A stretch of 64,000 nucleotides of DNA from Gonatopus flavifemur (taxonomy: Eukaryota; Arthropoda; Insecta; Hymenoptera; Dryinidae): assembly GCA_018340375.1 (NCBI GenBank), contig JAFFJZ010000009.1, positions 13,036,501-13,100,500 of the forward strand, read 5' to 3'. Of the stretch, positions 1 to 11,291 are shown piece by piece. Position 1 is the first letter of the stretch. Every line of letters starts with the position of its first letter. The notes beneath the pieces are model-generated. The model made no database searches. It saw only the letters and a program-made list of their open reading frames with translations, and was not told the origin of the DNA. The translations under genes were made by a program, and so were the position numbers.

Positions 1-370
1 ATCGCAGAATCAATGTGTGAACAAGAATAAAAAGTGATTCAATGTTTTGTGTACAAATAAACTTTTTTGAAATTATAATATTTCTGATTTATTGAAATTT
101 TTGCAAAGTTTCTTCTCTTTCCTATATTCAAAGTAAGGTTTGAATCTGTGGATGATTGTTTGAACGTGAGAATTTGAAGAAGAGGTTTGTTTGTTTGTTC
201 CCGAAAACGAACTGGTGACCCGGTGAATTTTCGGAGGTGTTTTCAGTTTGTGATGGTGGCCTCTTCGGATCGAAGTTTATAAAAATCGATTTTTCTTGTT
301 TTATTCACGGACCTGCAGGTACTATGCGAAATTATTTGTGTGTAATTTTGCATAACCAGGTACCGCTACA
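1..370 (+). repeat. Gypsy element 5' LTR (3' part only)
   Basis: This segment aligns without gaps to 10922-11291, the end of the 3' LTR. I count 26 mismatches in 370 bases by eye, about 93% identity. It ends in TACA directly before a primer-binding site. The first part of this LTR lies outside the window. The divergence shows that the insertion is not recent. Confidence 0.93.
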
Positions 371-374
371 GAAT

Positions 375-392
375 TGGCGACCGTGACAGGAC
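375..392 (+). other. Primer-binding site, tRNA-Arg type
   Basis: TGGCGACCGTGACAGGAC begins four bases after the LTR. From memory of the families, TGGCGACCGTGACA is the primer site of the 412/mdg1 group of Gypsy elements, matching the 3' end of a tRNA-Arg. Minus-strand DNA synthesis would start here. Confidence 0.8.
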
Positions 393-573
393 GTCGTGAG
401 TTATTATTTTTTCCAGCGTTGATATAAAAGTGAGAAAATTCCTATTATTCGTCCAAAGACTATGTTGTGAATCGCGGAGAAGAAAAATTTTGAGTGGAGT
501 GTGATAGTTATGTAAAGGCTATTCCGAGTATCACAAAAAATCGAAGTTTAGTATAAACACATTGTGAAGCAAG
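393..573 (+). other. Gypsy leader (5' UTR)
   Basis: This non-coding leader lies between the primer-binding site and the first gag ATG at 574. I see no ORF or structure in it that I can name. Confidence 0.6.
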
Positions 574-1635
574 ATGATTACACAAAGTCCCGCCAATCAT
601 GGTCGTGGTAATATCATGCAAGATGAAAATATCAATCCAAATCATGACAGTAATGTTCAAGTGGATAACCAACATGGAGAAATTCCAAACGAATCAAACC
701 CGGGGCAACGTTAAATCTTTTTTGAGGAGGACCAGCCACCGAGTAGAAATTTGCGGCAAGGAATAAGAGGACGTCCGCCAAGGAACGTGAATTTGGGTAA
801 CCGGAATGAGAATAGACAAAATCACGATTTACGACAATTCGAAAATCGAATAACTAACTTGTTAGAAAATTTCCAACTACGACTCGACAGTAGATTCAAT
901 CTGGTAGACAATAATATCCAAAGAATGGAACAACGAATGGAAAATTATGAAAGACAAAGAGGAGCGAGAATTTCTGATGAACATGACATGGAAGAAGGTA
1001 ATAGGCATATTCCAGCACGTAGGAATCGTTCAAGTCCAAACTCGATTAGAGCAAATTCAGAAGAAAATCAAAGTTCCGGACGATTCAAAATTTTGAAAGA
1101 CAGTGAAGTACTAACGCTTTTAAAAGATATTGCCTATTATGGAAAAAAAGATAAAACGAATCCTGTACGATTTTTGGATAAATGCGAAGAAATATTGGCG
1201 TACGAAAATGTTACGGATTATGAGAAGAAATTTCTACTAGCCAGATGTTTGAATGGTCAAGCAAAGGATTGATTCGAGCTAAATGATTTTTACGATTATT
1301 CACACGCCCAGGAAGAATTCATTAAATTTTTCTGGGGTAAAGAGGAACAAGCCCGATTTCGTGAAAAATTATTAACGGGACGATATTTTTTCAATCGAGA
1401 AGAAAGTATGTCTGAATATTTTCTACGATTGGCACGAAAAGCGCAAAATCTGAATCCACCGATGGGCACGCATGAAATTATTCGTTCTCTAATGAGACAT
1501 CTCCCTGAAGATATAGCAAGAGAATTACAACCTGGGATGACACGGTCAATAGCCGAAGCAGCTTCATTACTCGAAGAAATCCAGAATCAAAAGGAATTTT
1601 CCAACAGGAGACAACAAGGTGAAAAAAAAGAATAA
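574..1635 (+). pseudogene. gag: Gypsy Gag polyprotein, two in-frame stops
   Basis: One frame runs from ATG 574 to TAA 1635 (354 codons) but is broken by TAA at 712-714 and TGA at 1270-1272. The TGA falls where the local sequence (A-K-D-stop-F-E-L) suggests a former Trp. The N-terminal third is Asn/Arg-rich and probably disordered. About codons 165-335 look like the alpha-helical retrotransposon capsid domain, with the stretch L-A-R-C-L-N-G-Q-A and the downstream S-M-S-E-Y-F-L-R-L. No CCHC knuckle is visible before the end, which agrees with some mdg1-like Gags. Gag would form the particle that packages element RNA. An A-rich run just before the stop (GAA AAA AAA GAA TAA) could be a frameshift site into pol, but later indels prevent a test. 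Confidence 0.88.
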
Positions 1636-1852
1636 ACAGAAGTACAAAGAATGATAATAGTCCGGAAAAACGGAAAGGGAAGAAACAGAACAACAAATAA
1701 AATCCAATCAGGAACAGTCAAGAAAATCAAATTGGGAAAGAAACATACGATAGGACGGAAATAACTGGAAGAAATCGCAAGATCAAGAAAGAAATTCAAA
1801 CTCCAGGAATCTTACAAATACGAATGACACGAAAACCAGAAGTCAGAAAGCA
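1636..1852 (+). other. Gag-pol junction, A-rich
   Basis: This A-rich stretch lies between the gag stop and the readable protease frame. It encodes lysine/asparagine-rich sequence in several frames, each broken by stops. It is probably the start of pol, damaged by indels. Confidence 0.5.
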
Positions 1853-2250
1853 GTGATCTCAATCATTCACAATAATGACCAAAACTTAGAGGACGATGAT
1901 GAAGATTATGAAGACCTTGAAGTGATTGAATTCATTGGAGATGGAAATGAGTCCACGGACGTGTCCAGTATCCGGTTAGGAGGAGTGATTGAGTCAATAG
2001 ATGAATCACCGGAAGAGGAGAAAACAAAAGAAATCAGTGCAATAATTGAAGCAAACATCGGACAGGTTAAAACGAGAGTTTTAATCGATACCAGGGCAAG
2101 AGTATCAGCAGTATCGAATACCTTAGTAGAACATTTGGAAAGAAACAATTACCCAGTAGATCAAATACCAGTACGAAATGTGAACTTGGTGGGTGCATTC
2201 TCAGAAAAAAATATAAATATAAAGAAAATGGCGCAACTGAAAGAAACCCA
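1853..2250 (+). pseudogene. pol: Gypsy pol: aspartic protease remnant
   Basis: An acidic N-terminal region (DDDEDYEDLE) is followed at about residues 63-110 by a retropepsin-like fold. The active-site triplet reads V-L-I-D-T-R-A (Arg codon at 2093-2095), where the family has D-T-G. AGG from GGG is a single G-to-A change and should inactivate the protease. The frame is +1 relative to gag. Coding stops at the foldback insertion at 2251, so protease is cut from the rest of pol. Confidence 0.8.
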
Positions 2251-3928
2251 CAGAGCCTGATTTGCGAGACTTCACCGAAGACGACAAGGTCGAAAAAATT
2301 TGTAAAAATTAATAATAAATCAATTAATCCTTTATTCGAAGTAAAAATCACGTGTTTTATGCTTTGCACTAAAAAAGTGTCGGGGGAAGTATGAGCTACA
2401 AAAAACTTCCAGCGACAAAGTTGTTCGCTCAGGTATGGAAAAACTTCTTGGAAAGTTGCAGATCGATTGGATCATTAGTTTGCAAAATACAGGGATTTAT
2501 TTATTAGCGCGCGACGGAAATCTATCATGGTTATGCGTCTTTTACCGGGTGACTATCAGGGTCCGTAGGAAAGATTGTATTCACTCACTTTCTCAACTTG
2601 AGATGTTATTTTGGGTCGGAAAATTCGAATATCCAACTGTTTTCACGAGATTTTATTTCCTTTATTCATGGTTTGTTATAAAAAATTTGATTGAAGTTAC
2701 AGAAAGAATAACTCGCTTAGTGCTTGAAATCACGTAGAAGAGTGATCATATTGGGCAATAAAAACAAGGAATAAAAAATATACATATTCAGATTCTTGTA
2801 AGTAAAACTTCCTATTATGACGCATATTTCTCAAGATGGAAATAATAAATCAAAAGCATTCTCGGTCACAAATCAATAGTTTTGAAAACATACCTCACGA
2901 TTACTCAGTCGTTTGTTAGCGAAATCGAATGCTATTTTCAGGATGTGTGCTCAATAGTATATCAATTATCATCAACTACGAGATTTTGTGAAAAGCATAA
3001 TGTGTTGAATTTTATTCAATCACAAATCAATGCTAATCGAAAATTACGTTCCACATACTTCGAAGAAAAGAAGTATCGAAAGAATTTGTCCTACCACTGT
3101 AAGAAACATAACCAGGAGAATGCTCGTAGTGCATGAGAATTTCGATTCTACGATGTTTCTCTAATTCTTCTTACACTAGTGCCGCCGACACAATCCGATT
3201 TTCATTTGTTTATAAACTGCAGGATCCAACGTTATTATCACGTTTGTCGTATTACATTTAATGCAATCGTGAGGTATGTTTTCAGAACTATTGATTTGAG
3301 AGCGAGAATTTTTTTGATTTATTATTTTAATCTTGAGAAATATGCGTCAAAATAGGAAGTTTTACGAACAAGAATCTGTACATGTATATTTTTCATTACT
3401 TGTTCCCACCTACTTGTTTTTATTGCCCAATATGATCACTCTTCTAGGTGATTTCAAGCACTGAGCGAGTTATTCTTTCTGTAACTTCAATCAAATTTTT
3501 TATAACAAAAACATGGATAAAGGAAATGAAATCTCGTGAAAATAGTTGTATATTCGAATTCTCCGACCCAAAATAATATCTCAAGTTGAGAAAGTGAGTG
3601 AATACAATCTTTCCTACGGACCCTGATAGTCACCCGGTGAAAGACGCATAACCATGATAGATTTCCGTCGCGCGCTAATAAATAAATCCCTGTATTTTGC
3701 AAACTAATAATCCAATCGATCTGGAACTTTCCAAAAAGTTTGTCCATACCTGAGCGAACAACTTTGTCGCTGGTTTTTTGTAGCTCATACTTCCCCCGAC
3801 ACTTTTTTAATGCAAAGCATAAAACACGTGATTTTTACTTCGAATAAAGAATTAATTAATTTATCATTAATTTTTACAAATTTTTTCGACCTTGTCGTCT
3901 TCGGTGAAGTCCCGCAAATCAGGCTCTG
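2251..3928. mobile_element. Foldback transposon with ~650-bp inverted repeats
   Basis: 2251-2902 and 3265-3928 are inverted copies of each other, starting CAGAGCCTGA and ending in its complement TCAGGCTCTG, with a 362-bp spacer. The arms match closely apart from scattered substitutions. Mirror ORFs near 2435-2737 (+) and 3487-3747 (-) are the same arm sequence read twice, so they are not evidence for a gene. The spacer holds a short ORF (2882-3136 +) with no family signature. The element lies inside the Gypsy pol gene, between protease and the RT C-terminus. No clear target-site duplication is visible. Confidence 0.85.
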
Positions 3929-4221
3929 TAAGTTTCATTCCGATTCGCCGAAAAATGAATGAGATCCAACGAGTTTAATGTTGAAAAACATTGATTTTTG
4001 GTATGAAAAAATGTGTAGGTTTATTTTTTTTCTCGAAAACTATTCATCCTAGAAAAAAATGGTGAAAGGACACTGACCTTGTTTTTCCAAGCTCTATGAC
4101 CTAGTATCTTTTAATTTTCAAAATTCCGACTTCTTGTTTTGACCTCCGACGGGACGTTTGGATCAAATTTGTGATGCGTTCCGAGCGCTAAGCGAATTAT
4201 TCTTTCCCGCGCCTCAATTGG
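3929..4221 (+). other. Unassigned segment replacing the Gypsy RT core
   Basis: This stretch separates the foldback from readable pol. It has no RT motifs. Its last part (about 4180-4215, GCGAATTATTCTTTC) resembles 3466-3487 in the right foldback arm (GCGAGTTATTCTTTC), so it may be a diverged piece of a related element. The Gypsy RT catalytic domain, expected here, is absent. Confidence 0.45.
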
Positions 4222-5050
4222 GATAGAAGATTCATCCGAAATCTCTCCGAACAGACAGCCCCAATTGAAGAACTGGTGGAAAAAGACATAAAATTCAATT
4301 CGGGAAACTCACAAGCAAAAACATTCGGAAACATCAAAACATCATTCAAGGATGCGAAGGAATTATTTTCAATCAAAGATGATGGACAATTTATTATTGA
4401 AACCGATGCCTCCACACTGGGAATAGGAGCGCGAGTGATTCAAAGAACTGAAAAGGAAAACGAGAGCACGATAGCATATATCTCAAGACAGATGAAAAAT
4501 GCTGAACGAAGATACACCTCCACGGAGAAGGAAGCTTCGGCTGTAGTCTGGGCATCGAAGAGAAGGAGGATCCTGTTACTAGGAAGAAGGATTATTGTCC
4601 GGACGGATCATTGAGCGTTACAATTCCTTGAAAGCTGCGTATTCTCTAGTGAGCGGGTGGCTTCATGGTTGGAATTTTTACAAGAGTTCGATCTACAAAT
4701 CGAACACATACCTGGAAAAAGAAATAAAATAGCTGATACATTGTCGCGTATCCCACATATGGAGAATAAAGAACGGCATCAAATCATCATCGCGAACATG
4801 CAAAAAGAAAGATTGGAAAAACAAAGGAGAATGGTGGGTGCAGCACGCGTCAACGGAGATAAGCGGAATTTTTTTCGATGGGTCAATATTTCAAAAGAAT
4901 CATATGTTAGAGATGTGGAAACATTTAAATTGAAAAGTTCTGAAGAAAAACAGATTTTTTATGGCGAGAATGGGAGGATCAGAATATCAAATGAAGATAC
5001 ACCAAAGATAGTAATTCCCAGTGCCATAGCATGGTTTTTTTATCAAAGAC
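4222..5050 (+). pseudogene. pol: Gypsy pol: RT C-terminus and RNase H
   Basis: The frame opens at the end of the RT domain (R-R-F-I-R-N) and passes into an RNase H domain with I-E-T-D-A-S (first Asp), a T-S-T-E-K-E motif and V-R-T-D-H at the end. The TGA at 4612-4614 directly after T-D-H breaks the frame. It continues in the same frame as the linker to the integrase (H-I-P-G-K-R-N-K-I-A-D-T-L-S-R-I). Around 5030-5050, near a T-run, an indel shifts the frame into the integrase ORF. RNase H would degrade the RNA template during reverse transcription; here it is dead. Confidence 0.87.
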
Positions 5051-6112
5051 TTGCACAGATATCTATTACATCTTGGGAGTGACAAGATTCTGAATATTTG
5101 CAAGGACAGATTCTGTACAAATAATATGTCGAGAATAATTAAAGATGTAACAAAATCTTGCATCGAATGCCAGAAAACTAAGGACAATAAGAACAAACTA
5201 GAAGGTTTTCCAATCTACGTTCTACCAAAAGAAACACACGAAAAATTGTCTCTGGATATTTATGGACCATTGCCGACAGCGAAGCGCGGATTCAAATACG
5301 TAATCGTATTGATGGATCATTTCACGGAAGAGGTGACGCTCTATCCGAGTAAGAATATTGAAACAACAACGATCTTGAATGAATTGAAAAATGGATATCT
5401 GAAGAAGAATAAAAAACCAAAAGAAATATTAACTGATGAAGGAAGTCAGTTCACTTCGAAAGAATGGAGTGATTCCGGAATAAAAAACAATATCAGGTTG
5501 CGTCAAACTTCTCCATACAATCCACAAGCGAATCCAGTTGAACGTGTTATGAAGGAGATCGGAAGGATTCTAAGAACATATATTAATAAGAAACAAACGT
5601 TATGGATTGAAATGATTCCGTTAATAGAACGGATACTCAATAACACTATTCATTCTAGTACTAATACCGTACCGAGTTCAGTGGATAACGAGGATAATCT
5701 GGAATTTCCGACAGAATTTACTTGTCTAAAGGAAAAAGGAACATATGAGAATATTATAAAACAAATAAGGAAAAACTTGGATAGAAATCGAATGAAAAGA
5801 AAGAAATATTTAAACAAGAAAAGAATTGAAAAGAAATTAGATATCGGAACATTGGTATTCATTGAAACACACAAATTATCCAAGAAGATAGATCAATATA
5901 ACGCAAAACTCGACTATCGATATAAAGGACCGTTTCCTATAACCCAAGTGATTAATCGAAACGCATATACCATTAAACAGATGAACGGAAAACTAATAGG
6001 AAATTATACCATCAGACAAATTAAGATATGTCGAATTCCGAAGTTAACACCAGGTGAAATTCCGTCATATTACATTAATAACATAAAAGGGAGTACGACT
6101 ACAAAACAATAA
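5051..6112 (+). pseudogene. pol: Gypsy pol: integrase
   Basis: This uninterrupted 353-codon frame holds most of a retroviral-type integrase. A His...His (H-R-Y-L-L-H) and C-I-E-C zinc site lies within residues 2-40. The catalytic triad is visible as L-D-I-Y-G (D69), L-T-D-E-G (D129) and N-P-V-E-R (E164). The N-P-V-E-R-V-M-K-E form is typical of the 412/mdg1/gypsy group. A basic C-terminal tail (K-R-K-K) follows. The domain itself looks intact, but it is out of frame with upstream pol and the RT is missing, so the element cannot move on its own. Confidence 0.9.
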
Positions 6113-6232
6113 CGAGAAATTCTACAGTGATCTACATTACCATCACAAACGTACAGCATGCATCAACCGGAACGCGGGAAGGAATGACTGCGCGCGCAAC
6201 GACGCCATTAGGAGATGCTTCTAGCAGAAAGG

Positions 6233-6240
6233 TATATAAG
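6233..6240 (+). promoter_or_regulatory. Possible internal TATA box before Gypsy ORF3
   Basis: TATATAAG lies 3 bases upstream of an ATG at 6243 and 46 bases upstream of the ORF3 ATG at 6286, in a more GC-rich surround. The spacing would put transcript start near 6265. It could give ORF3 its own transcript, but this rests on motif and position only. Confidence 0.3.
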
Positions 6241-6285
6241 AAATGGACGAACAGCGAATGAACTATTGTAACAGTGAACGACAAA

Positions 6286-6717
6286 ATGCAGAAAAGTTGC
6301 GAAGGATTGTCAAAAAGTGTGGGGCCGAGTATCGATAATTTGGACTTCATGGTACAAGTTGAGAAGGAATTAGCAGGCTACATATTGGAATGCATCTGGT
6401 GTAAACGAAAAACTGAACTAATTGAGTTAGTGGAGACAGCTGAAAACTACGCTGGAGGGTATCCTGAGTTCATGAACATCGTTAATCAGCTTCGAGGTTC
6501 GGGTCTGACGACTGAGAATGTCGAAAGAATCAAAAAAGAAAGCTATCTCAATTATATTCAGAATTGGTTTACGCCAGCAGCAGATGCCGCACCAGTGTTA
6601 GTACAGAATGCGGAGGCACCTGTGATAATAAAAAAACCCAGTGAAACTTCCGAAACACAACGGAAACAAGCTACACGGAGGAAATATATTGACGGAAAAT
6701 TATTCAAAGTTGAGTAA
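6286..6717 (+). pseudogene. Gypsy third ORF, 5' part, unknown function
   Basis: The ORF lies between integrase and the 3' LTR. From ATG 6286 it encodes about 143 residues with a helical, Cys-containing centre (Y-I-L-E-C-I-W-C-K-R-K) and no signal peptide or membrane helix, so it does not look like an envelope protein. A shorter ORF in another frame starts at 6243 and ends near 6330, and may be the true N-terminus after a frameshift. The last 15 codons run into the MITE inserted at 6674, so the native C-terminus has been replaced. I do not recognise the family. Confidence 0.5.
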
Positions 6718-6967
6718 AACGGGGACATAATGGCATTCCCGCGAAGTTGAAAATCCAGTTGACTTAATTTTACTCGACTACAGATGAAAACCAATTCAGG
6801 TGTTTTTCAACAGTATTCCACTTGTTGAAATGATGAAAACATTTGAATTTATTTTTATCTGTAGTCGAGTAAAATGAACTCGACCGGATTTTGAACTTCG
6901 CGGGAATGCCACTATGTCCCCGTTTTACTCAACTTTGGGTAATTTTTCGTCAATAATTTTCTCCGTG
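6674..6967. mobile_element. TA-flanked MITE, CACGGAG termini (copy 1)
   Basis: This 294-bp hairpin element has about 110-bp inverted arms beginning CACGGAG and ending CTCCGTG. It is flanked by TA at 6672-6673 and 6968-6969. Both arms share GAGTAAAACGGGGACATA. It carries no ORF of its own. It interrupts the Gypsy third ORF. TA flanks suggest that a Tc1/mariner-type transposase mobilised it. Confidence 0.88.
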
Positions 6968-7011
6968 TACTGAAAAGGACAGACCGTGCGAGGAAAAAGG
7001 TTTAATGTGCC

Positions 7012-7362
7012 GTGACAACAAATATTCAATACGACCCGAAAGTTGAAGCGATTGAAATGAGAAGATCACAGAAGGGCACCAAGTGGCAAATTATAGAAAA
7101 TTTGCCTCCAGAGATGTTAGAAAAGAAAAGAAAACATCATTGCACGTTAGATAAGGAAAGAAGAAAGAGAGAGGAAGAGACGGGGAAACCAACCCGACCT
7201 GTCAGAATGGCGAGTGTAATAAAATGTAATAATGTCAACAAAGCAGTAAGCAATGAAAAGGATAACAAAGGAAAAGATCATGTTGCAGGAATGGAAGCAT
7301 CGGTAGAAAACGCAATTGCCAGCACATCCAATAGTGACTATAAAAAGATGGTTGAAGATTGA
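7012..7362 (+). pseudogene. Gypsy third ORF, 3' part, unknown function
   Basis: This 116-codon ORF, opened by a GTG, follows the MITE. It is very basic (K-R-K-H-H, E-R-R-K-R-E-E-E) with no recognised domain. Removing the MITE leaves it out of frame with the upstream ORF3 piece, so at least one indel separates them if they were one gene. Confidence 0.35.
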
Positions 7363-8246
7363 TTCGGAAATGTATCAGATCGGGATACAAACGTATCTTT
7401 GGGAGATATCTGGAGCGGAGATTTGGAGGACTTATTGTGAAAAGTGTATATCGGTAAGATATAATAAGCGTTTCCTTTTGTGATGTCAAATCTGTGAAAA
7501 AAACAAAGAAACAAACAATGTTTTAGTCCCTTTATATTTATCATGAGAAGTTTTCGTTCGGTATGTATTATGTCTATCATGAAGAGTGTTTTTTTTATAT
7601 ATTATAAATTTATCTATGTCCTCTCTGTGTATTATACAGGGTGTCCCGTTTGAATCTTTAAATGCGAATATCTCAAAAACATGCATCTTCAACTCAAAGT
7701 ACTTCATACCAAAGTTGTTGAACAAAGAAGGGGCCGCAAAACTACGATATCAGTTTTATCATAGACGGCGTTATGATCGATTAAAATGGGGTCAACATCA
7801 TTTTTTAAACGGGAACCCCCACTTTTTATTGCATATCTTGATTCTACGCAAAAAACTGAGTAACTTTTGCTTGGAACGTTTTTCTAAATTTTTGAAGATG
7901 GTGCCACAATCGATGAAAAATAAAGTCTATGAAACAATATGCGGATATGTGGAATGCATCCAAGAGCCGAAATATCTCATTCGAATGTTGTTGTTAAGAG
8001 AGGGGACGACACAATGGCGATATCAGTTCTATAGTAGATGGTGCTGTGGTCGGTAAAAATGAGGTCAACTTCAATTTTTCAAACGGAAACTCTTACTTTT
8101 TATCGCATATGATGATTCTACGCGAAAAAATGAGGAAGTTTTGTTTGAAACATTTTTCCTAAATTCTTGAAGATGGAAACGGTGGGGAATGAGGTTGATG
8201 AGAAAGTTCGAATGCATTATGTGTGAAGCGACGCTCAACAAACGAA

Positions 8247-8402
8247 TCAAAACAATAATAATTTCAGAGAAGAAATCGAACACAAAACACAACACATGTC
8301 ATGTCCAAAACATCGTAAATGACTTGAATTCAATGTTTTTGAAACGACATTCATTGTGTTTTGTGTTCGATTTCTTCTCTGAAATTATTATTCTTTTGAT
8401 TC
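8247..8402. repeat. Short hairpin inside rosa copy 1
   Basis: 8247-8295 and 8353-8402 are nearly perfect inverted copies around a core TTTCAGAGAAGAAATCGAAC. They lie just inside the left long arm of the rosa element, upstream of the transposase. This may be a small MITE that inserted into the rosa element. Confidence 0.7.
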
Positions 8403-8493
8403 CCATTGGAATCCCGTACAAAATCTGCATTTCAAAATCATTCAGTTCTCTTTCGCTATTTGGAAGAAACACATTATTTGACGACTTAATATC

Positions 8494-9578
8494 ATGTCAG
8501 ATCACACCCCAAACGATATTGTTGGTATTTTATTGTGTCTCGGTGAAGCGCAGGGAAACTATCTTAGAGCTGTGTGAATTTTCAAACGACGTTTTCCGAA
8601 TCGAAGGTGTCCATCTCATGTCATTATCCAATCTGTCGAACAACGTGCGCGTCGAGGTTTTATGAAACGAAAAAGAGCCAATAAAGTTTATGATGATGAT
8701 AATGAGCCTGATGAGAGATTGCTTGTTGTACTGGGATTAATCCACATTAATCCTCATACCAGTGTTCGGGATATTGAAAAAGCAACCGGGATTCCCCGAT
8801 CCACAGTTCACCACATGTTAAAATCAGTTCAATATCATGCGTAACACATCTGTTTGGTACAATCGTTGACAGCTGAGGATTTCGTAGCAAGCATGAACTC
8901 CTGCAGATGGGCCCAGGGTAAAATTGAGGAAGATCCTACTTTCTTTCAACGCGTTATGTTCTCTGACGAGGCAACATTCCAAAGTGTAGGAATTGTAAAT
9001 GGGCACAATAGTCATTATTGGAGTGCTCAGAACCCTCACTGGGCTTGTACGGTAGACCATCAGCACCATTGCAGTGTCAACGTTTGGTGTGGAATTGTAG
9101 ATCCCAAAATCATGGGACCATATTTTTTTTAAGGAAACCTTTGTAGCGTGAAATATCTTCGCTTCTTACAGCATGAACTTCCTGCTGTGATGGAAGACTT
9201 AGGCCTCGACCTAAGATTAACAATGTGGTTTCAACAGGATGGAGCGCCTCCTCATTTCGCGCGGAATGTACGGAATTTTTTGGATCAGCAATTCCCAGGG
9301 AAGTGAATTGGCTGTAGAGGACCTGTTCGATGGCCACCAAGATCGCCATACTTGAAGTCGCCGGATTTTTTTTGTGGGGTTAAATGGAAGATGTTGTATT
9401 CCGCGAACTTCCTACAACACGCGATGCCATGAGAATTTAGATAAGGAGAGCATGCGCAGCAATAACACCTTCTGTGTTGCAAACAACTGTGCTCAACTTT
9501 CATGAAAGAATTAGACCTTGTCATCAGCAAAACGGTGGTCATGTTGAACATCTTGTGAAGTCTCGAAGGCAAGCCTAG
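8494..9578 (+). pseudogene. Rosa-type transposase, broken (copy 1)
   Basis: The frame from ATG 8494 is related to copy 2 throughout but has stops at 8575, 8842, 9130 and about 9304. It has an HTH-like N-terminal domain (S-V-R-D-I-E-K-A-T-G-I-P-R). Catalytic motifs are F-S-D-E-A-T-F, Q-Q-D-G-A-P-P-H and S-P-Y-L-K-S-P-D-F-F, the last with Tyr for the usual Asp of S-P-D-L. After the third Asp the T-run is one T short, which shifts the frame. Homology then resumes (L-W-G, M-E-D-V-V-F-R-E-L-P-T-T) and ends at TAG 9576. A cut-and-paste transposase, now inactive. Confidence 0.88.
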
Positions 9579-10380
9579 GCAATCTATTCTAGACAATCCG
9601 CCTTTTTAAGGGCGATAATGATGTGCAAAGTCCGATCGCGCAACCTCCCCGGAATGCACGTTGGGTAACGCTAATGCCGATGTCCTACTGATGAGCGGGG
9701 GAAGAGTGGGAGGGGGTGATATGGGAATTTGTTACACCGCAACCCTCGGAAGATGGGAACAAAACCTTCAAGAGTTGAGCATCGCTTTACACATAATGCA
9801 GTAGAACTTTCTCATCAACCTCATTCCCCACCGTTTCCATCTTCAAGAATTTAGGAAAAATGTTTCAAACAAAACTTCCTCATTTTTTCGCGTAGAATCA
9901 TCATATGCGATAAAAAGTAAGAGTTTCCATTTGAAAAATTGAAGTTGACCTCATTTTCACCGACCACAGCGCCATCTACTATGGAACTGATATCGCCATT
10001 GTGTCGTCCCTTCTCTTAACAACAACATTCGAATGAGATATTCCGGCTCTTGAATGCATTCCTCAAGATATCCGCATATTGTTTCATAGACTTTATTTTT
10101 CATCGATTGTGGTGCCATCTTCAAAAATTTAGAAAAACGTTCCAAGCAAAAGTTACTCAGTTTTTTGCGCGGAATCAAGATATGCAATGAAAAGTGGGGG
10201 TTCCTGTTTAAAAAAATGATGTTGACCCCATTTTAATCTATCATAACGCTATCTATGATGAAACTGATATCGTAGTCTTGTGGCCCCCTCTTTGTATAAC
10301 AACTTTGGTATGGAATACTTTTGGTTCAAGATGCATGTTTTCGAGATATTTGCATTTAAAGATTAAAATGGGCCACCCTG

Positions 10381-10647
10381 TATAAGTGAACATTGTTATA
10401 TCGTGATTATAACTACGAAGAAGTCTATATATTGTATACCGTTGTAAAAGCCAAGAGAAGCATTATCGTTTCTTTTTGTCCGACTGATATATCCTACAAA
10501 GTTGTTTCAATAAAATAATTTTAAATAAAAAATAAAAAAAACCCCATGAAAAATTTAGGAGATAAGAGATACATATTCTTCATTGATCCGTGCATGGATG
10601 AATAAAGTTTAATAAATTTTCGAAAATTCAAATTTATCAAAGGTGGG
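10381..10647 (+). other. Gypsy 3' untranslated region and polypurine tract
   Basis: This is the remaining Gypsy internal DNA after the rosa insertion. It ends in AAAGGTGGG (10639-10647) directly before the LTR's TGT. That run is the probable plus-strand primer (polypurine tract), although it contains one T. Confidence 0.6.
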
Positions 10648-11291
10648 TGTCTGTGCACGGACCGTTCAAATCGATAACTCCGATTCATTGGCTAAGTCCA
10701 AATTGCAATTTATTTGAATAAATCAAATTTATAAGAAAAACTCAGTTGCGGATGCTCAGAAGACCTTGATGAGCATGCTCAAGATAAAAAATTGAACAAT
10801 TATGATAATTATCGTGGAGTCAGGGTTTTCTGAGATCACACGAGACCCCTATATAAGGAGTGCCGCGAGCACCGCTAAGCATTCTGTGTTTTCTCGCGGT
10901 ATGGAGCGGATCTCCAGTGCGATCGCGGAATCAATGTGTGAACAAGAATAAAAAGTGATTCAATGTTTTGTGAACAAATAAACATTCCTGAAATCATAAT
11001 ATTTCTGATTTATTGGAATTTTTTCAAAGTTTTTTTTCTCTCCTATATTCAAAGTAAGGTTTGAATCTGTGGATGATTGTTTGAACGTGAGAATTTGAAG
11101 AAGAGGTTTGCTTGTTCGCTCCCGAAAACAAACTGGCGACCAGGTGAATCTTCGGAGGTGTTTTCAATTTGTGATTGTGGCCTCTTCGGATCGAAGTTTA
11201 TGAAAATCGATTTTTATTGTTTTATCCACGAACCTTCAGGTACTATGCAAAATTATTTGTGTGTAATTTTGCATAACCAGGTACCGCTACA
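10648..11291 (+). repeat. Gypsy 3' LTR, complete
   Basis: 644 bp, starting TGTCTGTG and ending GCTACA. A TATA box lies at 10850-10857 and AATAAA signals at 10947-10952 and 10977-10982. This order gives a U3-R-U5 layout with transcript start near 10880. The last 370 bases match the 5' LTR. A short ORF at 11077-11319 crosses the LTR end and is not a gene. Confidence 0.93.
10850..10857 (+). promoter_or_regulatory. LTR TATA box
   Basis: TATATAAG in the U3 part of the 3' LTR, about 90 bases upstream of the first AATAAA. The same core as the possible internal TATA box at 6233. Confidence 0.65.

Larger units (their letters stand above)
7637..10380 (+). mobile_element. Tc1/mariner element, DD41D rosa type, copy 1
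   Basis: The termini are CAGGGTG and CACCCTG, flanked by TA at 7635-7636 and 10381-10382; total length is 2744 bp. The inverted repeats are unusually long, 7637-8241 against 9774-10380 (about 605 bp). Each arm contains an internal direct repeat of about 290 bp sharing GATTCTACGC and GAAGATGG. The element lies inside the Gypsy 3' region and carries a heavily broken transposase gene. Confidence 0.9.

Noticed and set aside
2435..3747. Matching 86-100 residue ORFs on opposite strands, as if a conserved gene
   Set aside because: They are the two arms of one foldback, so the match follows from the inverted repeat.
6286..6717. Gypsy third ORF as an envelope gene
   Set aside because: No signal peptide, membrane helix or cleavage site is visible.
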